Under the pieces are notes generated by a model. That model was given only the letters and a program-made list of their open reading frames with translations, was not told where the DNA came from and did no database searches. Position numbers and translations under genes: made by a program. DNA of 64,000 nt from the NCBI RefSeq assembly GCF_041260155.1, contig NC_091930.1, forward strand, positions 124,001-188,000, written 5' to 3'. This document shows positions 11,331 to 21,245 of the stretch, one piece after another; positions within the stretch are counted from its first letter, which is position 1, and every line of letters begins with the position of its first letter. The stretch is from Ptychodera flava (taxonomy: Eukaryota; Hemichordata; Enteropneusta; Ptychoderidae).

Positions 11331-13751
11331 AGGAAATGCCTACACTGTATTAAATGTAATAATTGAAACTTGAAATATCGTAAAGAGAGATTGGAAGTTT
11401 TTACTAACATTGCCAAATATATTTTACCTTATTTTGAGCGATTCCCCATGTGCAAAAATCCTATATGATGACCATTAAAATAATTTTCTTTAATTTTTCA
11501 AATTGACGTCAACTTATTTTAATTAATTATGTTATCAGTAAAATGAGAAGTTACATTAAGAGACACTACTTGTTTAAGTTATTTAATACTTTAAACTCTT
11601 CCTATCGAAAGATGTCCATTTTATAACTTGAATGAACATTTTTCTCAGTACAAAGAAATTGACGTGGTTATTTATTTTCTGTGTATTTTAACTCATTGTA
11701 ATGATTATATACAAATAGGGCCTAAAGAATGAAAAGCCCTGTTAAAATAAACAATGATTTATTCGTATAGTTCATTTCAATTATCTAGAGAATTTGCATA
11801 ATGTTAATAACATTGGGAACTTACTGGAAGATTTGGATTTTCTTAATGCATACCAAAATGCTTGGCCAAATAACCAACACTTTGTACTAAGCGAGGCTGA
11901 AGAAAATTTGTGTTTCAGCTCTATTTTCTTTTATTTTCACCATTACCCCGTATTACTAATATAGATTAAGTGTTGGTAAAATGTAATTAAAGACCAGGTT
12001 GTGTGGTCACTGGTAAATCAGATATACTTTTGACTGTGTGCAACTTGCCTGTTCATGCCACATACAGAAATTTATGATAATAATGATTAATAAATTATAA
12101 TGATCATGATGATGTAGAGGTACAATTGTTATACTATATTGCCAATTATCATGAAATATGGATAAGGAAACTGTTCCTTTATCAGCTGAAAGACATTACA
12201 ATAATCAAAGACACTGCATTTCTCAAAATTTTGAAATTTCTTGAAGACAACAATTGAAAATTAATATAAAGTCATATAATGGACTGAAGAGAGAGATTTC
12301 CTGTTTAATCTTACTGACACAGCCATAGCATTAAGGAAAAACTGAAAAAAATCTGTTGACTGAATCATGATAATCTAAATCACTGGTAAATGCAAATCTA
12401 GATACTTTTCATAATGTTACATGGTCTAGCTGCTCTTTCAAATTTTCATGATCGTGAAACAAGAAAACCAAAATGTGAAGGGATTTGCATCACAGAAGCT
12501 GCCGTTACCGAGTTTATCAATTAGGATATCAAATTTTGGACATCAAATTATCATAAATATGGTTATCCTGTATTTTGAACCTTATGGAAGTCTCACCTCA
12601 GATTGGCCAGACTCTCAATTCCTTAACTTAAGTGATCGATCTTATTGGTGATAATACAAAAGTCTAATAATCTGCAAATTGGAAGTCCATTACATAACAG
12701 CCCCATGAGTGATACTTGCACATCTAAGATCTGATATGATACGCAGTACAATTATATCATCCTATGCTTCACATCTTTTCATTGAGTTGCCCTTCCCCAT
12801 ACTTATGGGTTCTACCATGAACTGCAGCAGCATGAATAACCCTAGAAGAAAGCAAAATCTAGACTTTCTGTTGTCAACGAAAGGATTCTGGCTGTAAACA
12901 AATGAACCACCTAGAGGAAGATGTAAACAGAGAGGAAGAGGAAAAAATTTTGATATGATAATACCATTATAATAATTGTCATCACCACTACCATCATGAT
13001 GATTCAAATGATGTTCGTATATATACTAAAGATAGTTTAATAATGAGAAAGATGATTCACAGGCACAACTGTTAAGTGTGGGGAACCATTTATTAGTAAC
13101 TGAATATTTCCATCGTCATTGAAGATAGTGACCAAAAGCATAAAATATTCCTTCAAAAATTTTACTGCAATCGAACATGTTGTAGGATAAAATGACTGAA
13201 AATGACAATTGATGTCAAATTATTGAACACGTCCAATGATTTTTTATGAATGACCTTATATCGTCGTAAAAGAAAGAAGAATATCCAAAGAAAGAATTCT
13301 GATTCCCTTTATTTAAAAAGTAATGCTCTGAAACTCTTCTCTTTATTCATTGCATTTTGAATAACCAGAAAATGTCAATGGAAGCTATTGTAGTCTTATT
13401 GTATTCAGAAGACCGTTTGTGTCAATTATGCAAATTAGGCCTTTGGTATTAAAATAATTAGCATGCAAATTAGGTCAACATCATTTGTTTTAGGTAATTC
13501 TTGCAAAACCATAACAAATTCATAGAGAAAAAAAAATTGAATATGAGCTTAAACATTCATTTTGTCTGAAATAGTGGAAAAACTGCGAATATATGCAAAT
13601 TACTTAATTTGCATAATCTTTATTGTTCAAGACATTTAGAAAATAACTTGTTGAACCTTACTAAATTGTGTTGCAATGAAAAAGTCACTTGAATTCAGTT
13701 TACATGCCAAAAATGTGAGTATAGCAGTCATTTTAAAGGCGATATATAGCT

Positions 13752-13902
13752 AATTTGAATATATGCAAATTTAACCAATTTGCACCCCTTATATTTTCCT
13801 ATACTTTTAATATGTCATTAGTGAGACCTTTCCAAAGGTCATGGTGAAGAAATAATTTCTGTTGCAATTAGTCCTAGGTTAAACCCTAAATTGACTGGAC
13901 TA
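13752..13902 (-). repeat. Right terminal inverted repeat of the 4.89-kb element
   Basis: Reverse complement of 9015-9165, ending ...TTGACTGGACTA and followed by TTA. Confidence 0.9.
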
Positions 13903-14078
13903 TTAAAGAACGTTCTATGATGAACATCGTTCTGTTTTTAAGTTAGTTATGTGTGTATGGAAATAAAACATGCGAATTTCATTTGTATGTGGAATCAAAA
14001 ACTTTGAGTGAAAACTATGTAATACATTTATTATAGTCCTGACCTTCAGAAATAGTCACCTGCCGTTACTTTTTTGCA

Positions 14079-14143
<65 letters not shown>

Positions 14144-14163
14144 ATATATAATATATATATATA

Positions 14164-14205
<42 letters not shown>

Positions 14206-14274
14206 ATATATAGAAAGGTTGTAAAATATTATGAATGGTTTGTAAGGGTAGAAAGAGCTTTTTCTTGATTATTT
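13903..14274. repeat. B-block, copy 1, middle part
   Basis: Paralogous to 21612-21900, 33190-33450 and 53635-53860 (shared TTCTATGATGAAC, GTGAAAACTATGT, AGAAAGAGC). It includes the expanded (TA)n tract, which the other copies hold only as a short TATAATATATAA. Confidence 0.7.
14079..14212. repeat. (TA)n microsatellite
   Basis: Long TA tract with a few interruptions. The paralogous site has only about ten bases of TA, so this is a local expansion. Confidence 0.95.
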
Positions 14275-15434
14275 ATTTATAAGATATTATAAACTTAATG
14301 GCAGCTCAGTGTTCGTTTGTTTTCTTGACGCCGAAAAGGCCTTTGACAGGGTGAATCATGGGACACTTTTGAAAAAATTAATTGACAGACATTTTCCGCT
14401 TTACATTGTATGGCTACTACATTTTTGGTACGCATCTCAACGTTTTTGCATTCGCTGGGGGAAATCAATATCCTCCTTCTTTTCAGTTACAAATGGGGTC
14501 CGTCAAGGGGGAATCATGTCACCACTTCTCTTTAATGTTTATATTGATGACTTTAATCACTCTTTGACTAGTTGTGGTGTCGGCTGTGAAGTTGGAGGAG
14601 TTGTTTTAAATAACTTGTCATACGCAGATGACATGTGTCTGCTTGCACCTTCAATTAAAGGCTTGAGAAAACTTGTTAAAATTTGTGAGCTCTATGCCAT
14701 AGATCATGATATTGTATACAATGTGTTAAAGACCAAGTGCATGTGCTTTACTTCGGTCAACAAACTGAGTAATATTCCTTCGGTCATGCTTAGAGGGCAC
14801 ACAATAGACTTTGTCTCTAAATTTACTTACCTTGGCCATATTTTTACTGACGATCTTAAAGATGATGATGATATTGCCTCTCAACGAAGGGCATTGTGCG
14901 GTCGTTCAAATTTGCTCTTACGAAAATTTAGCAGGTGTAGCCCAGCTGTTAAATTGCGGCTTTTTAATGCTTTTTGCAATAATATTTATGGTGTACAATT
15001 ATGGTGTAAATATAAGTCTTCCTCAATTCGTAGCATTCATGTTTGTCATAACAATGCACTTCGAAGGCTACTGAGCCTCCCACGAATGGCTAGTATTACA
15101 AATTCGTTTGTCACTCATAGTATGAATAATTTCTCCGTCTTGAGGAGAAAAGCTGTTTATAGCTTTGTTTGTCGACTTCAGCATTGTGAAAACGAGCTTT
15201 TAAAAGTGTTATGTAAATCTGACATGTTTTATTCTGGTCTACAATGGCATTGGCAAAGTTTGCTCCACCGCTGAATTTTTATTGTTTGGTTTTTTTTCTT
15301 TTTTTAATGTCAGATTTTAATGCTGTGTCTTTCGCTTTTTGTATTGTTACTGTGTGCTTCTTTTCTGTACTTCTTTAATTATTGACGATTTTTGATAATT
15401 TGTCTGAAATAAAACCTAATAATAATAATAATAA
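14275..15434 (+). mobile_element. 5'-truncated LINE (non-LTR retrotransposon) insertion
   Basis: The insertion carries a reverse-transcriptase fragment and ends with AATAAAACC followed by an (AAT)n tail. Left flank ...CTTGATTATTT and right flank TTTGGGGAACTGAACCG are contiguous in the unoccupied paralogue at about 53844-53875 (...CATGATTATTTGGGGACG...). Boundaries are therefore good to within a few bases. The missing 5' end is typical of incomplete target-primed reverse transcription. Confidence 0.85.
14309..15274 (+). pseudogene. LINE reverse-transcriptase fragment (about 321 aa open frame)
   Basis: The RT fingers/palm motifs are visible in order: FLDAEKAFDRVNH (motif A with catalytic Asp), GVRQGGIMSPLLFNVYIDD (motif B) and YADDMCLL (motif C, catalytic Asp pair), then thumb and a basic C-terminal region. 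The frame opens with GTG and there is no N-terminal RT portion, endonuclease or ORF1. This is a truncated copy that cannot transpose by itself. The frame is otherwise uninterrupted, suggesting a fairly recent insertion. The clade is not resolved by eye. Confidence 0.88.
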
Positions 15435-16950
15435 TTTGGGGAACTGAACCGAACGCCACCGAGATATATTATTACTAACATTGGCCAACAAGCATGAGCA
15501 CAATGATATGGCTATTGCTATATTTCGATATTTCAGTGTACATGTTGATGTTTATAATTTACCTCTTGAATGACATGACAATGTGAATTTTCATCTTTGC
15601 ATCCACCTTGTAAGTTCTTGAAATATTGAAAAAGAATCTCTATTCAAGATGCAATCTTACTTTTAAGGTTTTTTATTTGTGATGATTCACTACCATTTCC
15701 TCAGCGTTTCATTTAACAAACTGTTGGTAACACGTGATAAAAGAGTGCCATACACCTGCTTGGATTTCATTCTTTACTCTAATACCGAGAGCACAAATGG
15801 TAATCCTATATAGACATGTACCAGCTTGGGGAGTACAAATTTACACGAGGAATGTAAGCTTTATTTTTCGCATGTCAAGTATTGGAAACATTTTACTGTC
15901 TCTCGACGTACTATTGTATATAATACAAGACTTCTTTCTGAACTGAAAACATTGAAAACTACAACATTATTCTGTTGAATCCAGTATAAATTGGCAGACA
16001 ACTGATGAAGAGACGCAATGGGAAAGAGTCATTAAGGGTAAATGATAAACGGCAGGGATCGACATAAGTCACAAGAGGAAATCGTTACATGATTTTGTAG
16101 CATACGTCGGGGTTAGAAGAGAGTTACTTTTCAGGAAAGCAAACAGAAAAGAAAACATCCATGTTCTTTTGTAAACCAAGGTAGAAAACCGCATCCTGCA
16201 TTTAAAGTTGCTCTATGCAATCCGGAAAATGTAAATACATTTGGGAATTGATCATTGTTAATCTTAAATAAAGTTGCGGAAACTCAGTAGAGTAACTCTT
16301 TACTCGAATATCGTGTAAAATATCACTGTATTGAATTTCCAAAAAAAGTATCTACGATGATAATATACGTTTGTGTAATGTCATGCCTTAATAGACTGCT
16401 GTGCCAATGTTTAGAACGGAATGTGCTCCAATTATCAATCATGCCTCGTTTTCATGTGTGAATTTTGCGGTTATGGTGCTTTTTCCTTGTGCACCACGCA
16501 AGTGTTTTAGGCATTTAAACCAAAAAGATTTTTTTGGTTGGCTTATTTCGACTGAAGATGTTTGTATTTTCCGAAAGACTATTTTCTCTTCAACAGAAAA
16601 AGAAACGATAACTTAGAATGTCTTCTTCACAGGTATACTAAACATGCCTCAAACGTGTCTCTCGAGTCGCATACAAGATACAATCTTATCATTAGGGCAA
16701 TGCTTACATTAATTGATATGATGGTTCTTACAAAAAAAATGTATTTTCAATCCTCCGGTGTCACATAATATTGAAGCTGCATGGAATTAACGCCCCGTTT
16801 GGATTTCATTGTTTATTTTTAGTACAAGAACGAGAAGGCCGCCCAAGATGTGTCAGTTGGACAAAAAAACTGATCACATTTAAGGATTTAAGATTGTAAC
16901 ATTCATCTTCGTATTGTTCAAAAGATGGAAGCTTTCTTTGCATCGAGTAA
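15435..16950. repeat. B-block, copy 1, distal part
   Basis: Non-coding. Paralogous to 21905-22708, 33450-33671 plus 42196-42335, and 53862-54420 (shared TTGCATCCACC, ACTGTTGGTAACACG/ACAAGTTGTTGGTAACACG, AAATTTACACGAGG, GACGCAATGG). No conserved reading frame spans the copies. Confidence 0.7.
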
Positions 16951-17530
16951 GTTACAATAATGACCAAGATCTAAAGACTGAGCGCATTGAACAGCTAGCA
17001 TACACCCTTCAGTCACTTACTTTTAATACACGGCACCAAAAATTCTTCTTCATTTCACATTGGTATGTGTAAAGGTAAACGTGCAATATTTTTGAAAATC
17101 GGTGAAAAATTGACTGTTTGAAAGCGATAAGAAAAAGTTGGCTAACACTGACATAAAATCCGTCAAACAAAAAAGGAGACAGCTCAGCAACAGTTGATGA
17201 CCTTTCAGACACCCACATACAATAAAGAGAAAGCAACTCCACATATCGTTCATACCTTGGCTGTTTGCATGTGGTGTATTTTGTGAGAATATTTTATGTT
17301 TCATTGTTTTGTGTATAAAACTGATTAGCCACGGAGAGACACAGCATTAATCTGAGTATCAATCCATAGTCTCGTCTCCAGAGTGGAGAGTAAATAATAC
17401 TACGATTCTCTAACGCTACGTTTCGAAAGTTTGCCACACTTTCATCATTAGTCGCCTAACATTCTTCTTCAGTAGATATGATAAAAGGGAAAGCAACTGT
17501 ACACATCGTTCAGATGTTGGCTGTTGGCCT
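16951..17530. repeat. Penelope-like pLTR-type repeat block, first copy
   Basis: The stretch contains CTGATTAGCCACGGAGAGACACAGC, CTCCAGAGTGGAGAG and TACGTTTCGAAAGTTTG. It matches 54660-55170 in the same orientation and 46381-46880 in the opposite orientation. On the minus strand the string TGATGAAAGT ... ACTTTCGAAACG resembles the core of hammerhead ribozymes found in Penelope-like elements. That identification is a suggestion only. A short minus frame here (residues MELLSLYCMW...) is partly kept at 54666-54875, but I do not call a gene. Confidence 0.45.
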
Positions 17531-17537
17531 TAAGGCG

Positions 17538-18134
17538 ATACCGAAGGATTCAACGTGCGCGCGATTGCTAAGGCTGGAAATGTTCCAAATGCGCGTGAAA
17601 ATCGATACCATTTACATAGTTTTCCAGGCACTATCGCCTTCTGCTCTTGCGCAAATATGTGTAAAAGCTTTGAAGTGGGCCAATTTTCCATCTGTTGAAA
17701 TGAATTTCGGCAGATTTGCAGACATAGCCAAAATAAATAAGGCTAAGCATGCGAAAAGAAAATTCTTGATAATTTTTGAGTTATGGCAGGAATAGCATTA
17801 AAAATAATACGAAATCATAAAGGAGAATTTAGCATTTTCAAAACATAGTGTTTGTTCAATGGCTGACCAAATCCATGCCCGGGACTGTGAAGGAGTATGT
17901 CAGGTATCACTGTGTAAAATTTCAGGGGAATTTGAGCAAATTTCAAAAACATGCTGTTCTAATTTGCATATTTGTGACGTCACACTATCCATGACCGGCA
18001 ACCATGCGTCTGCTTGATTTTGGTGCCATTGTTTTGCATTTTCGGGTCAATAAATGCACAAAACCCTTCTTATTTTATTGGATTTGACAAATTTTCTTAG
18101 CAACCGTTGCCTTAATACTTGAATCCTTCGGTAT
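17538..18134. mobile_element. MITE-like insertion with 16-bp perfect terminal inverted repeats
   Basis: The termini are ATACCGAAGGATTCAA (17538) and its exact reverse complement ending at 18134. The paralogous stretch near 55155-55175 runs straight through without it. The element is about 600 bp and non-coding. A few extra bases (GGCCTTAAGGCG) before the left end leave the true boundary and target duplication uncertain. Confidence 0.7.
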
Positions 18135-18290
18135 ATGCGTTTATTTATTTTATATGTGTATTTCAAAGTTCGTTGTTTTTTTTGTATGGAACTGATTAGC
18201 CACTGCAAGACACAGCTGTTATCAGGGCGTGTGTCCTACTGCAGAGTGAAGAAACTGTATATAACCATTAACCTTTAAAGCTATCTATTA
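18135..18290. repeat. Second repeat module (GATTAGCC...GACACAGCTG) before GT2
   Basis: It repeats the motif seen at about 17322 in the same orientation. The same two-module arrangement precedes GT6 (about 54953 and 55222). The tandem arrangement is what a Penelope-like pLTR pair would leave. Confidence 0.5.
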
Positions 18291-18424
18291 GCTAATACTT
18301 TACAACAACTAAAACACCTGACACACTACTCTTTTGAAAGACTCCCTGCATATTTTGGATCAAATTGATTTTCGATCTACTTCAATTAAAGTCTCCTGAC
18401 CGGTGAAGAACTATTCGTGTCAGC
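18291..18424 (+). promoter_or_regulatory. Conserved 5' block of GT2 (candidate promoter)
   Basis: Same block as at 6962-7088: ACACCTGACACACTACTC, GAAAGACTCCC, then a weaker TATA-like GCATATTTTGGATC, then CTACTTCAATT next to the ATG. Conserved in all six copies. Confidence 0.45.
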
Positions 18425-19630
18425 ATGCTATCGACGAAACTACGTATGGGCTTAGCATCAATATTACTAATCTCTACTATACTGCTTTATGGATATAACA
18501 AAATGCCAGAGCTGTTTAGTGGGATAAAAATCGGAAACTCATATCGAAATCAGCTGTTTCGAATGGATGCGAATCAAATCGCAGCAACTGATGAAGAAAC
18601 GGTTCTGTTGAATGGAAGAGACAGCAGAAAAACTATGATTGGAATTTCAAACAAACCAACGGCAAACACATCAAAAGACAATTCCGACACAAGTCACGAA
18701 AAACTACACCATCATAGGCAAGACCAACATTTTGCGAATGAAGATAACAAGCAGCAGATAACAGAATCTCACCTAAAGATTGGAAACCAAACTGTCAGCG
18801 GAGGGACAAAGAGCATATCAAGGATAATTTCTCTTTCAAAAAACATTGCAGAAACGTATGGTTTCGTTACCCTGCAATTCCTCAATCGTGGCTACCTTAA
18901 TATTACTAAGAGTTGGATCTGCAACGTGAAATGCATGGGGGTATTACCCAAGGTTTTATTTATAGCTACAGACCAAAATGCGCTAGACGGTCTTTCCAAG
19001 TTCAATACAAAGGCCCAAGTAGTACTCTTGCCTTTTCAAACAATGTTCAAATTATCTTTCGGGTTTGTTGCTTACTATCAATTTATACTTCTACGCAGTT
19101 GGATCGTTCTCATTTTACTGCAGAGAGACATTCCATTGACGTTGATTGAATCTGACGCTGTATGGTTCGAAGACGTACTGCCTACCATTAAGAGTTTATC
19201 CGGCTATGATCTGGTGTCTATGTCCAATACCGTGTCAGAGAAAGGCATTTCGGGAGGGTTCCTATACCTTAACACCACTCACACGTCAAAAATGGTATGG
19301 TTGGATGTGTTTGGACAATTTCAAGGCTACATGAAGGTGCGAGTTAATGGTTCAGAAAAGATGGGCGCTCCACTATCTGAAATGTGCATCCTTGAGAGAG
19401 TGTTAAAGAAGACTCCTGTGAAGGTGAAAACCTTACCCCTAAGGAATTTCGTGTCTGGAATATGGTACAAGAATGAAACATTGCGTATGACGACCAAGCC
19501 AAAGGTTATCCAGATCAATTATGTTGTTGGTGTTGATCGGAAGATTCGACAGGCAAAGCGCTGGGGACATTGGTTTTTGACAGACGAAGGTGACTGCAAA
19601 GACATTGACGAAATAATAAAATGTCCGTAA
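18425..19630 (+). CDS. GT2: type II membrane nucleotide-diphospho-sugar transferase (401 aa)
   Basis: Short cytoplasmic tail, a signal-anchor at about residues 8-24, a polar stem with Asn-X-Ser/Thr sites (about 25-130), then a catalytic domain (about 131-401). The catalytic part resembles the nucleotide-diphospho-sugar transferase family PF03407 (plant RRA/XEG113/RGXT-like; often 'MGP4-like' in invertebrates). Visible elements are WICNVKCMGVLPKVLFIATD (164-183), the acidic IESDAVWF (241-248) at the DxD position, SGGFLYLNTT (276-285) and NYVVGVDRKIRQAKRWGHWF (365-384). It probably acts in the Golgi lumen, moving a sugar from a nucleotide sugar to a glycan; donor and acceptor cannot be read. 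The start is the first ATG before the membrane anchor, and there are no introns. It is one of three intact array members. Confidence 0.85.
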   Translation: MLSTKLRMGLASILLISTILLYGYNKMPELFSGIKIGNSYRNQLFRMDANQIAATDEETVLLNGRDSRKTMIGISNKPTANTSKDNSDTSHEKLHHHRQDQHFANEDNKQQITESHLKIGNQTVSGGTKSISRIISLSKNIAETYGFVTLQFLNRGYLNITKSWICNVKCMGVLPKVLFIATDQNALDGLSKFNTKAQVVLLPFQTMFKLSFGFVAYYQFILLRSWIVLILLQRDIPLTLIESDAVWFEDVLPTIKSLSGYDLVSMSNTVSEKGISGGFLYLNTTHTSKMVWLDVFGQFQGYMKVRVNGSEKMGAPLSEMCILERVLKKTPVKVKTLPLRNFVSGIWYKNETLRMTTKPKVIQINYVVGVDRKIRQAKRWGHWFLTDEGDCKDIDEIIKCP

Positions 19631-20305
19631 CTTTTTATTCTTGTGCCCCGTGAATATATGTTTCAATATGAAAGCTATGTCAATGACTATTGTTAGCATT
19701 TGCATTGTCACATGTTCTCGAAAGAAGGTCTTCAAAGGATTTGTTAATGCTTTTTCTGTCTTCACAATTTAACTTTCTTTGATAGCTCCCAGAACGTCAT
19801 CAGGAACAAATTCAATTTCTTATCTGGTTAAATATATAAACTATAAATTCGGGGATTCGTTGTTTTTACTCTCCTCTACTTTTAAAAACATATTACACTG
19901 ATTGTATTGTGCTTAGGTTGTCTATTCTCCGTTGTGCTATTTTTCTCTTTGATATTGATAGCCAAATGAACGGAGAAATTAGAAATCATTTGAAAGGTTT
20001 TTTTTTTATTTTAAAGGATTTATCTGGCGAATGATCTTGAAAAAAATTGGCTTGAGTAGGCTGAATCTATTGCCTTTCAATGTACATTCTAGGTGTTATT
20101 GCATATTGATTGTTATGCTTGCGACATATATATATACTGTGAGTCTATGGAAAATATATACAAAAACTCCCTGTAACATGAACTATAGCGTTCTTTATCT
20201 TTCTGGTTACATGTTAATATTTTTTACAACAAGCGTTCTGATAGTATTGAATTACGTGCCTCACATATCGATCGTTGAATCTTATATAGTGATGACAAAT
20301 CAGGT
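19631..20305. repeat. GT2 downstream block
   Basis: Non-coding, paralogous to the 3' flanks of the other GTs (for example TTGATAGCTCCCAGAACGTC against the GT3 flank near 32450). The plus frame at 20031-20450 is a chance frame running into a LINE fragment and is not called. Confidence 0.6.
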
Positions 20306-20435
20306 GTTTGATAAATTACAACGATTTCGGAATAATGCAGCGAGATTGTTAATGTATCTGAGAAAGCATGATAGTGTTACTGAATCCAACTACGCTGGCT
20401 TGCAGGAAAGGCAGGGTTTATTTCAAAAGAAAAGC
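20306..20435 (+). mobile_element. LINE 3' fragment (RT C-terminal region), first copy
   Basis: Encodes LQRFRNNAARLLMYLRKHDS, a typical C-terminal segment of CR1/L2-type LINE polyproteins ('lqriQNaaARlv...'). The same 130 bases recur at 20700-20830 after the SINE. Confidence 0.7.
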
Positions 20436-20447
20436 ATTAAAATTAAT

Positions 20448-20683
20448 TAATGGCCCAGTGGTTAGGGTAACGGACTCACTGTCAGAGGATGGTGAGTTCG
20501 AGACCCGGTTCAAGACCCGGGTAGGTCCAGAGTAACGTCCTCACTGTCGGAGGATGGTGAGTTCGAGACTCCAGCACGGTGTTGTGCCCTTGAGCAAGGC
20601 ACTTTACTCCTCAGTGCTCCATTGGGGGTTAGTGGGTAATTACCTCATCCTGTAATTGGGCTAACGCCTGTTGGATGAATTGA
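20448..20683 (+). mobile_element. tRNA-derived SINE
   Basis: The head has pol III promoter elements: A-box TGGCCCAGTGG (20451) and B-box GAGTTCGAGACC (about 20494), with part of the head duplicated (second B-box-like copy near 20560). The body contains CCCTTGAGCAAGGCACTTTA, the conserved central domain of V-SINE/Deu-type families. It is flanked by a 9-bp direct repeat ATTAAAATT (20436-20444 and 20684-20692). That repeat is AT-rich, so it is only suggestive as a target duplication. This is not a functional tRNA gene. Confidence 0.8.
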
Positions 20684-20692
20684 ATTAAAATT

Positions 20693-21245
20693 TTAAAATT
20701 TTAAATTACAACGATTTCGGAATAATGCAGTGAGATTGGTAATGTATCTGAGAAAGCATGATAGTGTGACTGAATCAACTACGCTGGCTTGTAGGAAAGG
20801 CAGGGTTAATTTCAAAATTATTTTGCAGGTCTTGAAGGCTTTAAGTGTTATGGCACTACTGTATATTTGTGACTTGGTAGAAAGAGTCATTGCAAATAGG
20901 TATAGTCTGCGGATAAATTATGGTATGAATCTCGTAGTACCAAGATCTTACAACAAGTTTAATGATCGAGCATTTGCAGTATGTAGTACAATGGAACTCA
21001 CTCCCAGTCGAGTTACAGTGCATAACAGAAATTCAACCTTTGAAATATAAATTAAAAACAGTTCTTTTTAAAGAATTTTATCAATTACACTGATTAGCTT
21101 TAATATTATTGGACAATTTATCAGATTGTTTATATCTTGTTTTAAATGGCTTGGTATTTTGTTGACTGTATACGTTTTTTTGCTGTACTTGTTTTAAAGC
21201 GCTTTTGAATGTTTTATTGTAGAAAAAGCGCTTTAAAATATATTG
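20693..21245 (+). mobile_element. LINE 3' end (RT C-terminus, 3' UTR), second copy
   Basis: The frame to 21050 encodes LQRFRNNAVRLVMYLRKHDS... then LVVPRSYNKFNDRAFAVCS, the usual L2/CR1 C-terminal pattern, followed by a 3' UTR ending GAAAAAGCGCTTTAAAATAT. The same 3' terminus is kept next to GT3 (32786-32832), so the original insertion predates that duplication. Confidence 0.75.

Larger units (their letters stand above)
9015..13902. mobile_element. 4.89-kb TIR DNA transposon, non-autonomous, TTA target-site duplication
   Basis: Both ends start TAGTCCAGTCAAT and run as inverted repeats for about 150 bases, with an internal length difference of about 11 bases. Both sides carry TTA (9012-9014 and 13903-13905). 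Removing the element and one TTA gives a 27-base junction that lines up without gaps with the unoccupied paralogous sites near 21606 and 33187. A 3-bp TTA (TWA) duplication is typical of PIF/Harbinger elements, but no transposase was found, so superfamily assignment is inference. The interior is AT-rich and without coding capacity; the left part is built of repeats of about 350 bp. Confidence 0.85.

Noticed and set aside
17009..17242. Conserved small protein MELLSLYCMW... shared with 54666-54875
   Set aside because: Similarity is explained by block duplication; the inverted copy at 46.7 kb has stops and frameshifts, so coding constraint is not supported.
18913..19518. Short frames overlapping GT2 (and the equivalents in GT3, GT5, GT6)
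   Set aside because: They recur only because the underlying GT coding sequence is conserved. They contain no domain and lie in alternative frames.
20451..20520. A functional tRNA gene
   Set aside because: A- and B-box matches are present, but the acceptor and anticodon stems cannot be formed and the sequence continues into a SINE body.
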